Assembly: GCF_000276665.1 (NCBI RefSeq)
Contig: NW_004955433.1
Location: 13,990,642-14,054,641, forward strand
DNA length: 64,000 nucleotides
Direction: 5' to 3'
DNA from: Chinchilla lanigera
Lineage: Eukaryota; Chordata; Mammalia; Rodentia; Chinchillidae
A program made the translations under genes and the position numbers. Within the stretch, counting starts at the first letter, position 1; every line of letters starts with the position of its first letter. Positions 11,741-22,730 of this stretch are shown here, one piece after another. Under the pieces are notes generated by a model. That model searched no databases and had not been told where the DNA came from. It saw nothing but the letters and a program-made list of their open reading frames with translations.

Positions 11741-12248
11741 ATAAAGATGCAAAGTGACCCAGAAAATGAAAACAGGATAGGCAAACCTGAAATACAACAT
11801 CTACAGAGCCTAGCACATGACCTCACATACATGGTAGTAGGTGCTTAGGAAGAACTGAGTAAAGAAAAACACAAAATGAGTTTGCGCCTGCCTCCACCAT
11901 GTTAGGTCTGATACCAAGACAGAATATATCTAAAGTCAAGGATAGTTTCATTCAGTCAAACCCAGAATCGTAAATGAAGGAGCACTGAAATGCAAAATGT
12001 GACCTACCATCTGCAGTGAAACAGTTAAATCCTTCCTCACCTCTTCCATCTTTCAAATGCAGCCTTGTAGAAATAGAATCCGGGTGAAGTTGCTGAAGTG
12101 TTCTCTGGTAGGTCTGTATAATTGCCCTAGCAACCTCTAGAGGAAATGACACAATTCTGTAGAAGGTTGGGTACCTAAGCTCTCTGCTTTGGATCTGGAG
12201 GGCTGATTCTTACCGATAATTCTGATTTTAAGCCAAACCAGATTCATC

Positions 12249-12471
12249 CCCTAACCCAGTGATGATGAACTTTTTAGAGACGGAGTGCCCAAACTATAGC
12301 ACTAAACCCACTCACTTATCACAGAGCGCCAACACTGCATTTTAAACCTGAATACTGAGATTTTACTTTAAAAAAAAAAAACCTCATACACTTGGCTCAC
12401 GTGCCAGCAAAGAATGTTTTCCATGCCCGATGCCCCAGGCCTGCCATAGGTTCGCCATCACTGCCCTAACC
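12249..12471. mobile_element. hAT-type MITE with perfect 8-bp TSD
   Basis: The 207-bp element at 12257-12463 starts CAGTGATGATGAACTTTTTA and ends CATAGGTTCGCCATCACTG. Its ends are inverted repeats (CAGTGATGATGAAC versus CAGTGATGGCGAAC), and the exact 8-bp duplication CCCTAACC lies at 12249-12256 and 12464-12471. The reverse-complement of its 3' end nearly matches the 5' end of the MITE at 11333. The interior (GAGACGGAGTGCCCAAACT, CCTGAATACTGAG) is like hAT non-autonomous elements I associate with families reported as horizontally transferred among tetrapods. That last point is memory-based. Confidence 0.85.
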
Positions 12472-13539
12472 CCTTTCCCTCAATCACAAACAAGAAAGGA
12501 GAAGCAGGGATGGGGGAGGTAGGAAAACAGTTATTTACTGTATAAAACTTAGTTTCCTAGAATACGTAGACTACGATTCAAATTTAAATATTTAAATTAC
12601 ATCATATGCAACTTTTGACATAGTTATTTGCAGAATGAGGCAGACCCGTACTGGAAATACCAAATTTAAAAACGTCAAAGGAAAAAATGTTTTCTTCTGG
12701 GTGGGCCTTAATTGCCTTCTTTATCCCTCATTGCAAATATATTTTTATGCTGGGTAACATTTCCAAAACAGGAGTGTTTTTTCTGCTGTTGAGACAAACA
12801 AGTTTGCTTTCAAAGCCACAGAAATGCCCAACTGTTAGAAAAAAATGTTTTTCTCTGGCCTCTTGCCTGTCTTATTTCCTTATAGCCTTGCCCATTGGCC
12901 CCTTTCTCTAAGAGGGCCCCTGGGGCTGTCTGTCTGGTGGAACTGATTGTAAAACTATTTTGTGCTTAAGAACTAGTTTCTCCAGCATCGCACAGACCAC
13001 CCACAACATGCCCAATCTTGGCAAATGTCTACTGGTTTCCCCAGTGTTTGATGAACTGTACACTGAGTAACTGACCTGAGTTTCTGCGTCTCCGTTTGAG
13101 AACAGATGAGGGTAAAGATGTCTCTCTCTTGCCCTCCCTCCCTTTCTGATGAGCCAAGGAGGAAAACCTCTTACCAAAAATCTATGCAAAATTCATCTTG
13201 CTCGTTTGTGTTCTCGGAAGGGGGTGGGTGGGATACGGTAACTAAGCAAACTGGATGATACAACACTTGCAGAAGCATTTAAAGGGTGCACAGAGAAAAA
13301 ATATTTGCTAGAAGCGCCCTGGAAAGCCGGACCCCTGGGCAGTTGGCCCCAAGGCCTCCCGGGGTAGGATCCGCCTCCTACACCGCGGGCAGGGTTCAGT
13401 ATCCCGGAGTAGGGTGGACAAAGGCCAAAGGAGGCAGAAGCTCCTGGAGAACAGGCCACAGTTTTGTCTCAGCCTGCTGTATGCTCCTCTCAGGCACCTT
13501 CCATCACACGCTAGGTGCTCAGTAAATGTGGACTCAAGC
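12472..13539. other. Promoter-proximal upstream DNA, repeat-free
   Basis: GC content rises steadily towards the CpG island from about 13,200. No interspersed repeat is visible. Open frames on both strands, including the minus-strand ones near 12908-13604, look like chance frames. Confidence 0.5.
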
Positions 13540-13802
13540 GGCCCCTCCCTCCGCCCCGTCTCGAGGCGAAGTACGGGATGCGCGGGTTGATTCTGACCCA
13601 CCATCCCCTCACGCTGGCTAAGGCAGTCCGGCCTCGGCTAACGCCCAGCAGCTAGAGAACCAGCCCGAAGGCGAGCTGCAGGAGGAGCGCCTGGGAGCTC
13701 TGGGAGAGCCGCAGAGCCCGCGCAGGCGGGGAGCGGGGGCGCCCACCTGACCACCGCACGGGCTGCGCAACCCCGCACTCCCATTGAGCAGGAGGCCCCC
13801 GC

Positions 13803-13826
13803 GGGCGGGGTGGGGCGGGGTGGGGC
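13803..13826 (+). promoter_or_regulatory. Candidate G-quadruplex / Sp1 cluster
   Basis: Five consecutive G-runs of three to four bases separated by single bases (GGGCGGGGTGGGGCGGGG and one more run). This satisfies the classical G3+N1-7 quadruplex rule with very short loops and also contains overlapping GC boxes. Confidence 0.75.
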
Positions 13827-14080
13827 CCGCAGCGCGCGCCGGCGCTCACGCCACGCCCCCAGGCTCCAGGCCACACCTTCCAGGCCATAGGCTCCGCCCC
13901 TGGCCCTGGCACCGTCCGCCCGCTCCCCGCCCGCGCCTAACGCAGGCTAGGAGGGAGCAAGGTGGGGGGAGACCACGCCGCGTGAGCGCGTGCGCACCAC
14001 AGGCAGCTGACGCGGGCCCCAGTGCGCGCGCCGCCCCGTCTCCGCCCGGCCTGTCCCGGGGGCCCGGCGCGCGGACCTGC

Positions 14081-14088
14081 TGACGTCA
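14081..14088 (+). promoter_or_regulatory. Perfect palindromic CRE (TGACGTCA)
   Basis: Full 8-bp cyclic-AMP response element inside CTGCTGACGTCAGCGGG, about 0.9 kb before the start codon and within the CpG island. CREB/ATF proteins bind this site. Its position in a TATA-less CpG promoter is typical for a functional CRE, but occupancy is not shown by sequence. Confidence 0.8.
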
Positions 14089-14210
14089 GCGGGCGGCCCG
14101 CGGAGCCGGGTGCACTGAGCCGCTGGCGCACTCCCGCGCTGCGCTCGCCCCCTCCCGAGTCCGGGCGCCAGCGTGCGCGCGCCTTCGTTCGCTCGTTCGC
14201 TGTCCCTTCA

Positions 14211-14280
14211 TTTTTCCTCCTCCCTCCCTGCCTCGGTCTCTCTCTCTCTGTCCCTCCCTCTCTCTCTCTCCCTCGAGCTC
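14211..14280 (+). repeat. Polypyrimidine (CT) tract in promoter/leader
   Basis: Almost pure C and T on the plus strand (CCTCCCTCC and TCTCTCTCT blocks). Such tracts can act as GAGA-like or pyrimidine-initiator elements. Confidence 0.85.
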
Positions 14281-14336
14281 CCCGCCAGCCGCCGCTCCCT
14301 CACGCTCCCCCAATCTCGGAAAGGCTCTGCCGAGCG

Positions 14337-14375
14337 ATGCAAGCTGTGGGAGACAGCGACACCGCCTTCTGCTAG
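14337..14375 (+). other. Upstream ORF, 12 codons
   Basis: ATG at 14337 opens a 12-residue frame (MQAVGDSDTAFC) closing at TAG 14373-14375, about 620 bp before the GNAO1 start. The context GCGATGC is weak. If this lies in the transcribed leader it could lower main-ORF translation. Confidence 0.45.
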
Positions 14376-14470
14376 AGCCCTGCCCCCCGGCCCGGCCCCC
14401 TGCCCAGCCCTGCCCAGAGCGCGGGGGTCGGCGAAGGCGCAGGGGACGCACCGACGGCGGAGCCCCGGCG

Positions 14471-14485
14471 ATGCACATGCAATAG
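14471..14485 (+). other. Minimal upstream ORF, 4 codons
   Basis: ATGCACATGCAATAG: two in-frame AUGs two codons apart, then a stop. It lies in the probable 5' leader of GNAO1. The frame is short enough that re-initiation downstream would be expected. Confidence 0.45.
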
Positions 14486-14518
14486 CAGCACCCCCTAACT
14501 CACGCCCTCCACACCCCG

Positions 14519-14570
14519 CGCCGCCGCCGCCGCCGCCGCCTCCGCCTCCTCCTCCGCCTCCTCCGGCAGC
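14519..14570 (+). repeat. CCG/CCTCCG trinucleotide tract
   Basis: About seven CCG units followed by imperfect CCTCCG units in the probable 5' untranslated leader. A length-variable GC-rich triplet tract here would influence leader structure. Confidence 0.9.
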
Positions 14571-14640
14571 CGAGGCAGAAGGACCCACCCTGCCCCCACC
14601 CCACCCTCCGCCGGCTCCGGCTGCGGATCCAGCCTCGACT

Positions 14641-14657
14641 CTTATTTTATTTATTTT
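14641..14657 (+). promoter_or_regulatory. AT-rich island in GC-rich leader
   Basis: CTTATTTTATTTATTTT is the only long A/T run in about a kilobase of GC-rich sequence. On the RNA it would read as an AU-rich element with an AUUUA core. Alternatively it could serve as a TATA-like start for a shorter transcript beginning about 30 bp downstream. Function unknown. Confidence 0.4.
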
Positions 14658-14877
14658 GGGTCGTGCACTAGCCTCGGTGCCTGCATCCCGCGCCTCCTCG
14701 GCCCTCGGGCGCCTCCTCCCTCGGCTCGGGAGCCTCAGACCCCGGCCACCCTCGCCTCCGCACCCCCAGACCCCTGCCGGCTGCCGCGAGTCTCCGCTGC
14801 TGGAATCTTGATAGCGGCTCTCTTTTGGGGGGTCTCCGGTTTTTCGGCATTTTTGTTCCCACCCAAGAAGAGGATAA

Positions 14878-15332
<455 letters not shown>

Positions 15333-15375
15333 GGGCCGGAGAATCAGGAAAAAGCACCATTGTGAAGCAGATGAA
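15333..15375 (+). CDS. GNAO1: GNAO1 coding exon 2 (P-loop)
   Basis: A 43-bp exon that completes codon 40 and encodes GAGESGKSTIVKQM plus two bases of codon 54. GAGESGKST (residues 40-48) is the G1/P-loop that holds the beta- and gamma-phosphates of GTP; Lys46 and Ser47 are the phosphate- and magnesium-binding residues of the family. The exon is bounded by acceptor AACAG (ends 15332) and a near-consensus donor GTAAGTCC at 15376. Exon 3, expected to begin with IIHEDGF, was not found in the rest of the window, which agrees with the long intron 2 of the human gene. No disabling change is seen in either exon. Confidence 0.97.
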
Positions 15376-15486
15376 GTAAGTCCCTGTAGCCCCGGGGTTT
15401 GTACTTTTATTAAGAATAATTTTTAAAATCGTTTTTATTACCTTGCTCACTCCACATTGCTCTCCCAGGCCTGGCTTTTAATTCGT

Positions 15487-15525
<39 letters not shown>
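15487..15525. repeat. (CA)n microsatellite
   Basis: About 19 AC units, 110 bp after exon 2. Potentially polymorphic marker at the start of intron 2. Confidence 0.95.
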
Positions 15526-15528
<3 letters not shown>

Positions 15529-15897
15529 CTGGCATTGAGTCCCCTCCCCCACTCCCTACGTTGGCTCTGGGTCCTCCACCCCAACTCCTGGTGTGGGTGG
15601 TTTTGGGGGAGGGAAGGGGAGCGCCTGTAGTTGTATGAATGACAGTGTCCGCCATATTGATCAGAACATCACACTATTGGTATGGTTATGATCATTACTC
15701 TTGCTCGTGGAGTATTCCTTGTGTTTCGCTGCCTCCATTTCTGTCTCTAATTCTGTCTCTGTATCGCCTCTTCCTTCCGTGCTCTCCACCGCATCTATAA
15801 TCCCACGTCCCCCTGCTCTGCTCCCAGGGCAGTGATTTTGAACTTGCCTAAAACATGGAGGGGACCCAGCCCTAAACTGGGGTGGAGGATCAAGAGT

Positions 15898-15923
15898 CTG
15901 CTGTTCATGTATTTGGTGCTGAA
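15898..15923 (-). promoter_or_regulatory. Candidate expanded RE1 (REST/NRSF) site
   Basis: On the minus strand the sequence reads TTCAGCACC, an 8-base spacer, then GAACAGCAG. The first half is a perfect left half-site of the RE1 element. The second keeps ACAGC of the right half-site (canonical GGACAGCGCC). Start-to-start spacing of 17 fits the known expanded class of RE1 sites, where the halves are further apart than the canonical 11. GNAO1 is a neuronal gene, so REST control is plausible. Binding is not shown. Confidence 0.45.
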
Positions 15924-16319
15924 TTGGAGGCTGTGGTTTTTACTACCCACCCACCCCCGCCAGGGTTAGGGGAGGGGGCGTGTGCTAAGGGAAGGGGTGG
16001 GTTTCCAAGCGGATGTGATAGGCACAGCTGTATCCGAACCCGAGATAGAAAGGGAAGCTGGCTGTGAGGCTGAATGCCCGCCCCTTGCTGCCCCTGGCCC
16101 CTGTGCTCCCCCGCCCTCGCAGCGTTTGCTCGCCTGATACGGACAGTTTTCCTTCGCTTGCTGGCCTTTATCAGTGCATGTATTTACTTTCTGCATAGGC
16201 CGTATAATCTGTGTAATCTACCCACAATGCGGATTTCGGGCCCCACTTGCCAGCCGCCCCCTTCTGCCTTAGATATCAGTTTCCCCTCCTAATTAACTGG
16301 GGGTGGATTTGAGTGATGG

Positions 16320-16760
16320 TTGAAAATTAAAACAAAATGGGATATTCCTTCCTTTCCACACTTTCTCAATAGGGAGCCTCGCCCCTCCTTCCCGCTTGCA
16401 GGCTCGCTTCTTGTCCCATCCACTCGGCAGCTCCTGGCGAGCGCAAAGGCAGCTTTGCTTGGGGAGGGGGTGGCCGGTTTGGGAGGGGTCTGCGCCCTCC
16501 GGGCCTCGAAGCCCTGCCGCTTCCGTTGACCTGTCAGTTCGGGACGGAGGAGTTCGTTAAGACCGTTTAGCGAGGATTCCACGTCGCTTTGCTGTGACAC
16601 CTTCGTGCACACACAAGCTCCTAATTAGAGGCTGCTGTGCAGTAAACAAAAATGATTATTTTTCAGCTTGACAGAATAGCCGAAGTAATTGCATCCCATA
16701 GGAAAACAGTGGAAAATAAAAACCCCTTTCGTGGGAAGGTGGGTGGGAGAGGAAGCATGC
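16320..16760. promoter_or_regulatory. Possible conserved intronic regulatory element
   Basis: Repeat-free sequence with clustered motif-like words at 16615-16720: TAATTAG (homeodomain), GTAAACAAA (forkhead), TGATTATTTTTC, and TAATTGCATC. It is embedded in a GC-rich intron start. I infer an enhancer candidate only from motif density and lack of repeats. Confidence 0.3.
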
Positions 16761-17169
16761 TTGAGGTTTCAGAACCAAGAAGCAAAAAATCTTGCATGTG
16801 TAACAGGCATGACAAGCGGGTTCCAGGCGGCGCCATGATGGTAGGGAGTAGCGGCTCCGAGACAGTTTCCCCCATCTGCTTGACGTGTTCTTGTTTTTGT
16901 TCGAGAGCTCCCTGGGGCTTTCTTCATAGAGGCCCCTCGGCTTGCCGCACCCTTCTGAGCCACGGGTAACCTGGCCTGGGGCTTCTCTGGAGCTTGTGCA
17001 ACCCAAAAGGATGGGGAGGCGGGGCCTGGGGAATTGCTCTTTGCAACAAGGTTCATATTGATTTCTGCCAGGAGCCTCTCAGGTCGGGCAGTCCAGCCCG
17101 CGCCACCGCTTTCTCCCTAAAGGGAATGTTTCAAAAGTTCAAAAGTCTGTATTCTGCAGTCGCAGCCTG

Positions 17170-17400
17170 CGAACTCGGTAGAAACCCCAGACTCCGGAGC
17201 TGGGTGAGGTTTCAGGCGTTGTGAGTGGTGGACAGCGCCCAGCGGAGGCCGGAAAAGTCTGTGGGGTTCAGCTAGGTGGTGCTCGGCTAGGCTCGGCGCG
17301 GCCTGGGCGCGGGGCTCGGAGGGACTCGGGATTGTTCGGAACCGAGTCGGGCCCGCCGCCGAGAGGGCCGAAGTCATTCGGAAACCCTCGAAGGAAGGGA
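17170..17400. promoter_or_regulatory. Secondary CpG-rich patch in intron 2
   Basis: CpG-dense block (GGCTCGGCGCGGCCTGGGCG region and GAGTCGGGCCCGCCGCCGAG) about 2 kb after exon 1. TTCAGGCGT at 17211-17219 and GGACAGCGCC at 17230-17239 resemble RE1 halves with a spacing of 19, weaker on the left half than the site at 15898. Could be an alternative or antisense promoter, or part of a CpG-island shore. Confidence 0.4.
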
Positions 17401-20400
17401 GAGAGAGAGGAAGGTAGGAGGGAGGCAACTATGGCCTGCAAATTAACTTTCCCACCGCCACAGCCACCCGTTACCTGCTTTTCCTGAACATGACCCATAA
17501 ATTAGGTTGATTTAATAAGAAGTTTAAAAATATACACTGGGTCCCCCAAAGGGTACCTTGCCTTTTTTTATTCAAAGAGAGCTCTGCTCTCTGAGGAGCT
17601 AGGTGTGCCACTTTAGAATGAAAATTCCTGATTATCTACTGGGGCAAGAAATCTTAAATGAAGGCCGTATGTAGACTTTCTGGGGAAAGTCCTTTTTGTC
17701 TTGTATTTGGTTACACAGTGTTTGATACTCGAGACCATTAACTTAGAAATCAGATCAGTTCCTCCCTTTTTGTTACACTTCCCCCTTTCCTCAGTCCCAC
17801 TGGACCTTTGGAGGGAAAAATATTAGGCAAAACAGATTTTGTAGTTTAAAAACTAGTTCTATTTTGAAAGAAAGCACAGTACCCCAACTCTCTTTAGGAA
17901 ATAGGCTGGTTTTCTCAAATCGTTGGTCAGAAAAGGGTGTCTGGCCAATGTAAATTTTGCCATGAGGGACCCTAGCAACCTACCCTCATGAAGCACTGAT
18001 GAATGGCAGCTTTTCCTGTGAGCCCTCCAGTATGGTTTAAAATAAATCAGACCAGGGCTTTTTGCCAAGCTGGATACAGGACTTGTTTTATTAACCACAA
18101 AGTGAAGGATTGGTGTCACTGTATCCTAATGACAAATTCTTTTGAGTCCTCATTTGCAGACATGGTTTTTAGGATCACTACTTCACTAAGAGTCACTTTG
18201 AGTCAGGAGCATGTTATTTTCTGGATGGAGCTGGCCCCAAAAATCTTGGTAGCATTTAGAGGAAGCAGTTTTCTACTTTTCTCTGCAATATGATTGGCAA
18301 CCAACCTATCAGGCCATATGTATGAGTGAATTAGGATGCTGTGTTGTTTCACCTGGCCAGATGAAATTAGATAGTCCTCTATGAGTGACATCCTATGAGA
18401 ACCCAGTGATTTCCTAACGGGACTTGATTAGTAGCACAGCCTATTTGGTTGAGAGGAAGAATATCAATATTCAGACACTGCTGAACGTTTACCGTTTCTA
18501 GAAGAGCAAAGAGTCATTCCATTGAGGCTGTATTCTTATCCGCGTTGTAGAGTGCTGATTAGAAGAAGGAATAGGCTTCCATATACGTCTGGTCTGTAGA
18601 AATTGAAGTTAAATGATAAAGGACCAGCTGGCAGATGCTGCTTAGAACAGTGTAAACATCCTCATCAGCCCAGGAGCATTGCATAGACCTGGCCTTTGAA
18701 ATTTTTCGGCTTGATACATGTTAAAGGGGAAACTTCTTCAGAGATGCCACAGATTAGATTGTACTGAGAAACTTGATTCTCAACACTTTTTTAAAAGTTA
18801 ATTTCTCTTGAACATAGCTTTCTGTGGTTTTTTCCCTTTGTACATGTGATTGTGAATTAGTGTTTGGGAGCTTTGTGTTGGCCAATCTGAAACATTTCAG
18901 TGCTGAGAAATAAATAGTGATGGTTGAGATCACAGAAATATAATTTTACACATACTGCGAGTAATCATGGACTGTTTTTTGTGTGCAGCATTTTTAATAA
19001 TTTTGCTTGTTTTCGGGGATTGTAACCTCACCTTTTATGCAGCCTCATCATTTTGCACTCAATCCGTTGGACTCTTAGTTATTCAGACTAACAGAACTTT
19101 TAAGGAAGTGTCATTTTTATTGAATTGCCACAGTCTTAAAGGAAATCTTTTAAAGAATTACATTTTACAAAGTGTAGAATCAATAGACCATCACTTTAGC
19201 TGACTTCCCAGTTCAGAACAAATAGTTGGAACTGCTCGGACTGTGTATGTAATGAAAATACCAAATGAACTATGGAGTTTTCCTGGGAAGGTACCACACT
19301 TACCCTCATTTGAGGTCCTGAGTTTACTGGGATGTTGAGTTCAGGTTGTCTTTGGAACATTAAAAAGGTTTTGTTTTACAAAGACAGAACTCAAAGGTGA
19401 CAGCAAGGCATTGCTTGCTCACTGGGAAACTTAACCTAAATAGACACAGTAAAATGGAGTGTTTCCGACATGCATTCATTTCCAAGGCACCTGCTCAGTG
19501 CTTTTTTAATACAAACTTAAGGCTTTGCCTGATGACGACATCACTGCTCATCCAAGTGTATGGCAAAAGGGTGTTTGCCATACATGCCTAAAGGATCCTA
19601 TGTTGTGGTTGCATTCCACTGACAGCTACCCTTCTGGATTTGTGGGCTTATTTTTTCTGCATTCGTCATGTTGACTGCATTGCCTGCCTCCCTTCCTTCT
19701 GTCTCCATGTTTATTCAAATGGCTGCACCTTGCTCTCTGGAGACTGGGAGCCCGAACAGAATGTTGGATCTAGTAGCAGATGAGTTCTTCTTTGATGATG
19801 GATGGGACTCTCTCCCTCCCTACTGTTCAATGAGCTGTAAATACCAGCAGACCTTCCTGCTAGAAGAGTAGCAAACAGTCCACCTGATCTCCTCATAAAT
19901 CAGCTATGGAATTCCTGAACTTCAGTTACTTATTGGATTCTGAAATGGAACCTGTATGCTTGTGGGAAAGGTTGTTCCCAGTTAGGTTGTTAAATGAGTG
20001 AAGCTTCATGTGGATTGATGTGGGTGAATAGGAATCCAGGATTTCTTTTGTGTGTGTGGAGTGGATGAGATGTACAGTGCCCAGAACCAGTGCCATAATT
20101 TTGTTTTGTTTCAGCATGTGTCACTCCCAGATGATATTGTACTTCTTAGAGTGCCATACCTTTAAGAAACAGGACAAGATCACTCATGTTTTTTAGCGGC
20201 TCACAGCACCTTATCTCTGTTAACACTGGAGATTTAATATGAGTAGGATAAGGTCCTCTTTTCTGACATGTGCTTCAGCCCATCTGGCTACGGGAACTTT
20301 GTCTCCCAGGATGTGTTCTTTTTCGAGCCTTAAGCCAGATAGGCCGTTATTGCGAGAGCCCATCTTGATCTGAAAGGCAACAAACAAGTTGGTTAAGGGA

Positions 20401-20845
20401 ATGATTCCAAGCTTGAAAAAACATTTTGGGTTAGCCCCAGAACTGACACTAGCCAAAAACAGTTTTTAATTTTGAAAAAAAAAAAAAAAATAGAAAATGT
20501 TCATGTATCTGTATGTGTGTGTACTTACATGGATTTTAACACAGATTCTGTGAGAAGGGCACTGCATGTCATGTTTACTGATGGCATCATAATGAAAAGC
20601 CTAACAGTGCTTGGATAACTTGCATTCTAAAAATTCATTCAAAGTTGTGTCCTAGTCTTACTTACCCCATCCCTCCCATTCACACATAGCACCAGTAAAA
20701 AAGAATTGTCCAGCAAACCAGATTAGCAGAAGGAGGAAGGCGAGGAAACGGCAGTGACATGCTAACTGGCTCAGAGGAATAAGTAGTTTCTTGTTCAGAG
20801 AAGGCGTTCTAGCATGCTGCTCTAAAACTGAAAGATGGATAAGAG
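17401..20845. other. Repeat-poor intronic stretch
   Basis: About 3.4 kb with no SINE, LINE or LTR that I can recognise, apart from a short poly-A at about 20477. No exon-like open frame with recognisable protein. Part of a larger repeat-poor zone around the promoter. Confidence 0.5.
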
Positions 20846-21085
20846 CGTGGTCTGTGTAACCAGGCTGCCCAGTTTCAAATCTTGGCACTAGCACTAACTA
20901 GATGTGTGTAATTTTAGAATGGTAACTTAATTTTTTATACCTCAGTTTTCTTGCCCATGAAATGGGACTGTTAAAAAAAATCCTTAATGAGGTTATTGTG
21001 AGTATGAAATGAGTTAATTTATGAAATGCACTTACAACAGTGTTTAGAACACAGAAGCCATTATACAAATGTTAGCTCTAGTTTT
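20846..21085 (+). mobile_element. MIR SINE, nearly full length
   Basis: Phrases in order: CCCAGTTTCAAATCTTGGCAC, CTAACTAGATGTGTG, TACCTCAGTTTTCTTGCCCA, GAAATGGGACTG, AATGAGGTTATTGTGAG, and AACAGTGTTTAGAACACAG, the full MIR order. Confidence 0.85.
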
Positions 21086-22514
21086 TGTCCTTAGACTGAT
21101 TAGTGGGTGTTCTCTTCCCATATGGAATTATTTTATCAAGTATGTGGGACTTAGCCACGAGGGGTGGGGGGTAGAGGGTATTCATGTTCATGGCTTCTTC
21201 CCCTTGCCTGCTCTGCAGTACCAGTTATATAACCAACTGTGTTGTCATAACTGATGTGACATTTTCGATGGTGCAGCTGCTTCAGCTTAGGAGATTGGGG
21301 TAACATTATAAAGAGTGGGAAAGAGCACTGAATCAGGAGTCCAGACCAGCAGCTCTGCCTATGCCCCTCTGAGGGTGCATTTTCCTGAAAGAGTTGGACC
21401 AGGGGTAGATTTGGACTAGGGGTACTCAAGTTCTCTTCCTGTTCTAAATGGTGCATAAAATTGGGAATCTTCGTTTTCAGGCTCTTGAGATTCTAACTAT
21501 AAAAGCATCAATTATTGTTCTATCCCTAAAAGGTGTGGGCTGTCCTTGAAAGTTCTTTTAAGGGTAACATAATTGCAGACTACCAACCTCAACCACCAAG
21601 TTTTGTCAGGCAAAAAGGTCATACACCTGGGAAGCATTTGGAGAAATCCACCTCTAACCAGACTTTTCGTACAGGTATGGTTCCCAGACCAAAGAGAAGG
21701 ATTTGAAAGTGTATCGTTAGTAAAAAACAGGATGTTACTGGGTGTAGAGAGCCAGTGACATGTGAGAGAGAAGTGGTTTTTCTGTGGCTTCCAGGATGCT
21801 CACAAATAGAGGCAGCCCTGGCTTCTACTAGGGATGATGACATGTGAAGGAACTTGTCTGGATTCAGGTACTGAAGGTCCAGGAAGTTGGGAGACTTGCA
21901 GATTAATAAGGAAGAATCAAGAGAGCTGTACAGTAATTTTGACTTACTCCCTGACTCTAGGCAGATCATCCAGCCCCTCCGGGCCTCAGTTAGTTCAACT
22001 CCTAACTAGGATATGGGCTTTCACCACAGAATTTCTCATGCCTCTTCCATGTTTCCAGTTCTAAGATGCAGTAAATGCCAAGAGAAACCTAGAAGCTTGA
22101 AATGCAGTAGGGAATAATGGGAGTATTTACCACCCACAGCTTTTATCTGCTGAGCCATCTTTAGTTCTAATTTTCTTTACAGAGAAGAGGAAAAACATTG
22201 TTCTTTTCATAGCACCAAAAAATTAAAGTAAAATAAAATCCTGCTCGGCTAATAGGCAGTGCCCCAAATTTGTCCCTCTAATCTCCTGTCAGCCATCTAA
22301 GAAGCAAGAAGAGTGGGGGAAAAGATAATGTATAAGAATAAGGCTCCATAGCTAAAGACTTACCCTGAATTCCCAGGTGTGTCTTAGACAACAGATAGAT
22401 TTTCTATAGAAAATAATTTCTTACAGAAATAGTTTCCCTTGCTTTAAAACTGACTCTCCCACCTGCACCAAACTGCCTGCTTCCCACCCCACCAAAACCA
22501 CTAATGCATATCAC
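21086..22514. other. Intronic sequence, little recognised
   Basis: A weak MIR-like stretch lies near 21940-22015 (CTCTAGGCAGATCATCCAGC, GGGCCTCAGTTAG). Nothing else supportable; the open frames are chance frames. Confidence 0.45.
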
Positions 22515-22682
22515 ACATTGCAGATTAATTAGATATCTGTGTATCTGTATCCCTTGCTAGTCTGGGTGCTCCTTCCTTACCATGACTCCCAAAAGCAAGG
22601 ATGTTGACTTATTTTTACACATAATACGGTACTGAGCCCAGGACCTGGCATAAAGTTAGTATTTAAGAAGTACTAGTTGAAG
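22515..22682 (+). mobile_element. L2 LINE 3'-end fragment
   Basis: Ends with TACTGAGCCCAGGACCTGGC, then ATAAAGTTAGTATTTAAGAAG, which follows the L2 3' terminal pattern. Confidence 0.6.
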
Positions 22683-22730
22683 AACAGAAAGACACAAAAA
22701 GCAAGCAAACTAGCTAGCTTATGGTTCTGT

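Noticed and set aside
14173..14811. 212-codon plus-strand open frame in the GNAO1 leader
   Set aside because: Opens at a non-AUG start and is mostly serine, proline and leucine from CT and CCG tracts. It ends before the true ATG. No coding signal beyond stop-codon scarcity in GC-rich sequence.
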